From: Bradyrhizobium manausense
GTDB taxonomy: Bacteria; Pseudomonadota; Alphaproteobacteria; Rhizobiales; Xanthobacteraceae
Assembly: GCF_018129685.1 (NCBI RefSeq)
Contig: NZ_JAFCLG010000016.1
Span: 1-64,000, forward strand
DNA: 64,000 bases
Direction: 5' to 3'
Position numbers and translations under genes: made by a program. Positions 60,583-64,000 of this stretch are shown piece after piece. Position 1 is the first letter of the stretch. Each line of letters starts with the position of its first letter. The notes beneath the pieces were generated by a model. It was not told where the DNA came from. It was given only the letters and a program-made list of their open reading frames with translations, and ran no database searches.

Positions 60583-61002
60583 TTATTTCGCTGGCTTCGC
60601 GCGATCCTTCACGGGGATCACGAGCTTCAGGCCGGACCAGGTCTCGTTGACCGCGCAGATCTTGATATCAACGAGGCCATTGGCGAGCGCGGTCTCGCGC
60701 ACCAGCGCTTCCGTCACGTCGGTCGCGACGCCGGAGGCCTTCTTCGGCCACGACACCCAGATCATGCCTTCAGGCGCAATCGCCTTGCGATAGAGGCTGA
60801 GCTTCGCGGCGAGGCCTTTGGCCTCGGCTGCGAAGAGATGGACCATGTCGAGCGGCGGCTTGGTGGTCTTGGCGAGCCTGACGCCGTCAGGGAGCTCGCC
60901 GACGACGTGGCGATAGGCCATCGAAAGACCGTCCACAAAAATACAAAAGCCCGGCTTGATGCCGAGCTTTTGCACGATTGGTTTGCCGGGAGTACCGGCC
61001 AT
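60583..61002 (-). CDS. DUF3052-like protein
   Basis: A 139-aa cytosolic protein of the DUF3052 type. It contains QKLGIKPGFCIFVDGLSMAY, a segment DMVHLFAAEAKGLAAKLSLY and the diagnostic APEGMIWVSWPKKASGVATD, ending in a basic tail. The function is unknown. It lies 12 bases after ftsH on the same strand and is probably cotranscribed with it. Confidence 0.83.
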   Translation of the reverse strand: MAGTPGKPIVQKLGIKPGFCIFVDGLSMAYRHVVGELPDGVRLAKTTKPPLDMVHLFAAEAKGLAAKLSLYRKAIAPEGMIWVSWPKKASGVATDVTEALVRETALANGLVDIKICAVNETWSGLKLVIPVKDRAKPAK

Positions 61003-61014
61003 GAGACGCGGGCG

Positions 61015-62937
<1,923 letters not shown>

Positions 62938-63202
62938 CGATCTTCCTTCATGGTCGCGCGGATCGCGGCCTGATCCTTGGGCTCTACGAGGAAATCCCCA
63001 AGGAATCCTCATCGTTAGACTGATACAATCTAGGTGCCGCCCCGGGCGCTGCCAAGGGAACGAGATGGGACTATTTATCCCATCTTAGAGCGATTCCCGC
63101 TGAAATAATGGCATTGGAGCCGGGGTTTTACCTGCCTGGTTAAGGTGTCCTGACGGCGACCCGCCGCAACGGCCGGTGTCATGGTCCGCCCTCATCCGCC
63201 CC

Positions 63203-64000
63203 TTAAGTCCCTTCAGGTCTCCTTGGGGATCGCCGGGCCGGCGCAGGCGTGACGTGGATACGCCCCCCGGAAAGGCTGATCAAGGCTCCCGCAAGGGTCC
63301 GTTTGAGAAGGGTCTGCTTCGGGATCGCGCGGCCATTTGCCGGTACACGGGATGTCCCGGCCATCTTCTGTTCGCTGATGGCCTGATCGAGCGCGGCCAG
63401 CAGGGTCTCGACCTTGCCGAGTTCCGCCGGCCCCTCGTGCCCGAGCGCATCGATCGCCCGCAGCAGCAGCCGCAGCCGGACTTCCTCCGGCAAGTTGACG
63501 AAGGCTACTGCTTCAAAGGAGGTTTGGGCCTCGAAGCTGCGAACGCCCGGATGCGGCGCATCGCCGCGATCGCGCAATCGGAGGAATTGCTCGGCGCCGT
63601 CGGTCAAGACCTCGAGCGCCGCGTTGGCGCGCGCGAGCCTGCCCGCGAGTCGCACCAGGGTGCGGGCATCGCCGCCCTCGGCTGCGAGCTGCGGCAGCAG
63701 CGCGCGCAGGCGGGGCCGCGTGAAGGCCGCGTCGCGATTGGTCGGATCGTCAGCAAAATCGATCCTGGCCCGCTTCAAGGTTGCGATCAGCTGCGATTTC
63801 GGGACATCGAGCAACGGGCGCGCCAGAATGAGGCCGTCGCGCGCCGAGAGGCGCGCCATCGCCGAGAGACCGGCGATGCCGCTGCCGCGGAGCAGCCGCA
63901 TCAGAAGCGTCTCGGCCTGGTCGTCGCGGGTGTGGGCGGTCAGCACATGGCTCGCGCCGGCAGCGCGCGCGGCCTTCGCAAGCAGGCGGTAGCGGGCCTC
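63203..64000 (-). CDS. tilS: tRNA(Ile)-lysidine synthase, 5' end cut by window edge
   Basis: The last 265 residues of TilS, which makes lysidine at C34 of the tRNA(Ile) that reads AUA. The visible part starts EARYRLLAKAARAAGASHVL, then TAHTRDDQAETLLMRLLRGS and IDFADDPTNRDAAFTRPRLR, both diagnostic. The N-terminal P-loop SGGxDS lies outside the window. The frame is open to position 64000, so this is truncation by the window and not a pseudogene. A 265-base spacer separates it from ftsH. Confidence 0.93.
   Translation of the reverse strand, partial: EARYRLLAKAARAAGASHVLTAHTRDDQAETLLMRLLRGSGIAGLSAMARLSARDGLILARPLLDVPKSQLIATLKRARIDFADDPTNRDAAFTRPRLRALLPQLAAEGGDARTLVRLAGRLARANAALEVLTDGAEQFLRLRDRGDAPHPGVRSFEAQTSFEAVAFVNLPEEVRLRLLLRAIDALGHEGPAELGKVETLLAALDQAISEQKMAGTSRVPANGRAIPKQTLLKRTLAGALISLSGGRIHVTPAPARRSPRRPEGT

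Overview
The window is GC-rich, gene-dense alphaproteobacterial chromosome, most likely Bradyrhizobium or a close Nitrobacteraceae relative. This rests on the gene families (nirK-nirV with nnrR/nnrS and hemN, split-alpha pnt genes, aa3-oxidase subunit IV, GapR/DUF2312, DUF1036 next to pyk, DUF465 proteins) and on intergenic palindromic repeats of types I associate with bradyrhizobia. No rRNA, tRNA, CRISPR array, phage or complete insertion sequence was seen. The two ends cut through genes: an unidentified 3' end on the left and tilS on the right.

Layout. (1) 1-5.0 kb: a MuiA-like DUF4139 protein, a FixJ/LuxR-type regulator with a degenerate receiver, and an AraC regulator whose 3' end runs into nnrS. 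(2) 3.8-10.2 kb: a nitrite/nitric oxide respiration block. It holds nnrS and nnrR (divergent, sharing one perfect CRP/FNR-type palindrome), a CxxC DUF1858 protein, hemN, a 68-aa membrane protein, copper nitrite reductase nirK and nirV, with further FixK/FNR-type boxes before hemN and nirK. (3) 10.2-14.2 kb: intergenic repeats, a 3-oxoacid CoA-transferase (scoAB) and an AsmA protein. (4) 14.3-17.6 kb: a sugar-type ABC importer with binding protein and two permeases but no ATPase. (5) 17.6-28.4 kb, all minus strand: a PAS-GGDEF-EAL protein, glpD, a PotABC-type importer without a binding protein, a DUF6622 membrane protein, and a lone TRAP-type binding protein directly before a chemoreceptor. (6) 28.5-36.8 kb: an LhgO-like oxidase, a group of very small proteins (two DUF465), a GGDEF cyclase, purEK, aquaporin, rpsU and a TPR lipoprotein. 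(7) 36.9-44.5 kb: cupin, Ca2+/H+ antiporter, hydrolase, the three-gene transhydrogenase pnt operon, a 50-aa cytochrome oxidase subunit IV, and oligoendopeptidase F with a histone-like tail. (8) 44.6-53.7 kb: an NtrC-type regulator, an L,D-transpeptidase next to a YcbK-like DUF882 protein, gapR, DUF1244, DUF1036 and pyk. (9) 53.9-64 kb: a TetR regulator, a PAP2 phosphatase, an isolated Flp pilin, two tandem GT-C-like membrane proteins, a DUF3052 protein, ftsH and tilS.

How the genes work together. The clearest functional unit is the low-oxygen block: NnrR (a cysteine-free CRP/FNR protein, so presumably an NO sensor) and FixK-type boxes would drive NirK, which makes NO, while HemN supplies haem without oxygen and NnrS handles NO stress. 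The other clear units are purEK, the pnt operon, scoAB, the ycbB/ycbK-like wall pair and tilS-ftsH. The observations most worth following are the chemoreceptor paired with an orphan DctP-type binding protein, the receiver in which the phosphorylation Asp is Glu, the two complementary incomplete ABC importers, the small-protein cluster, and the tandem GT-C pair.
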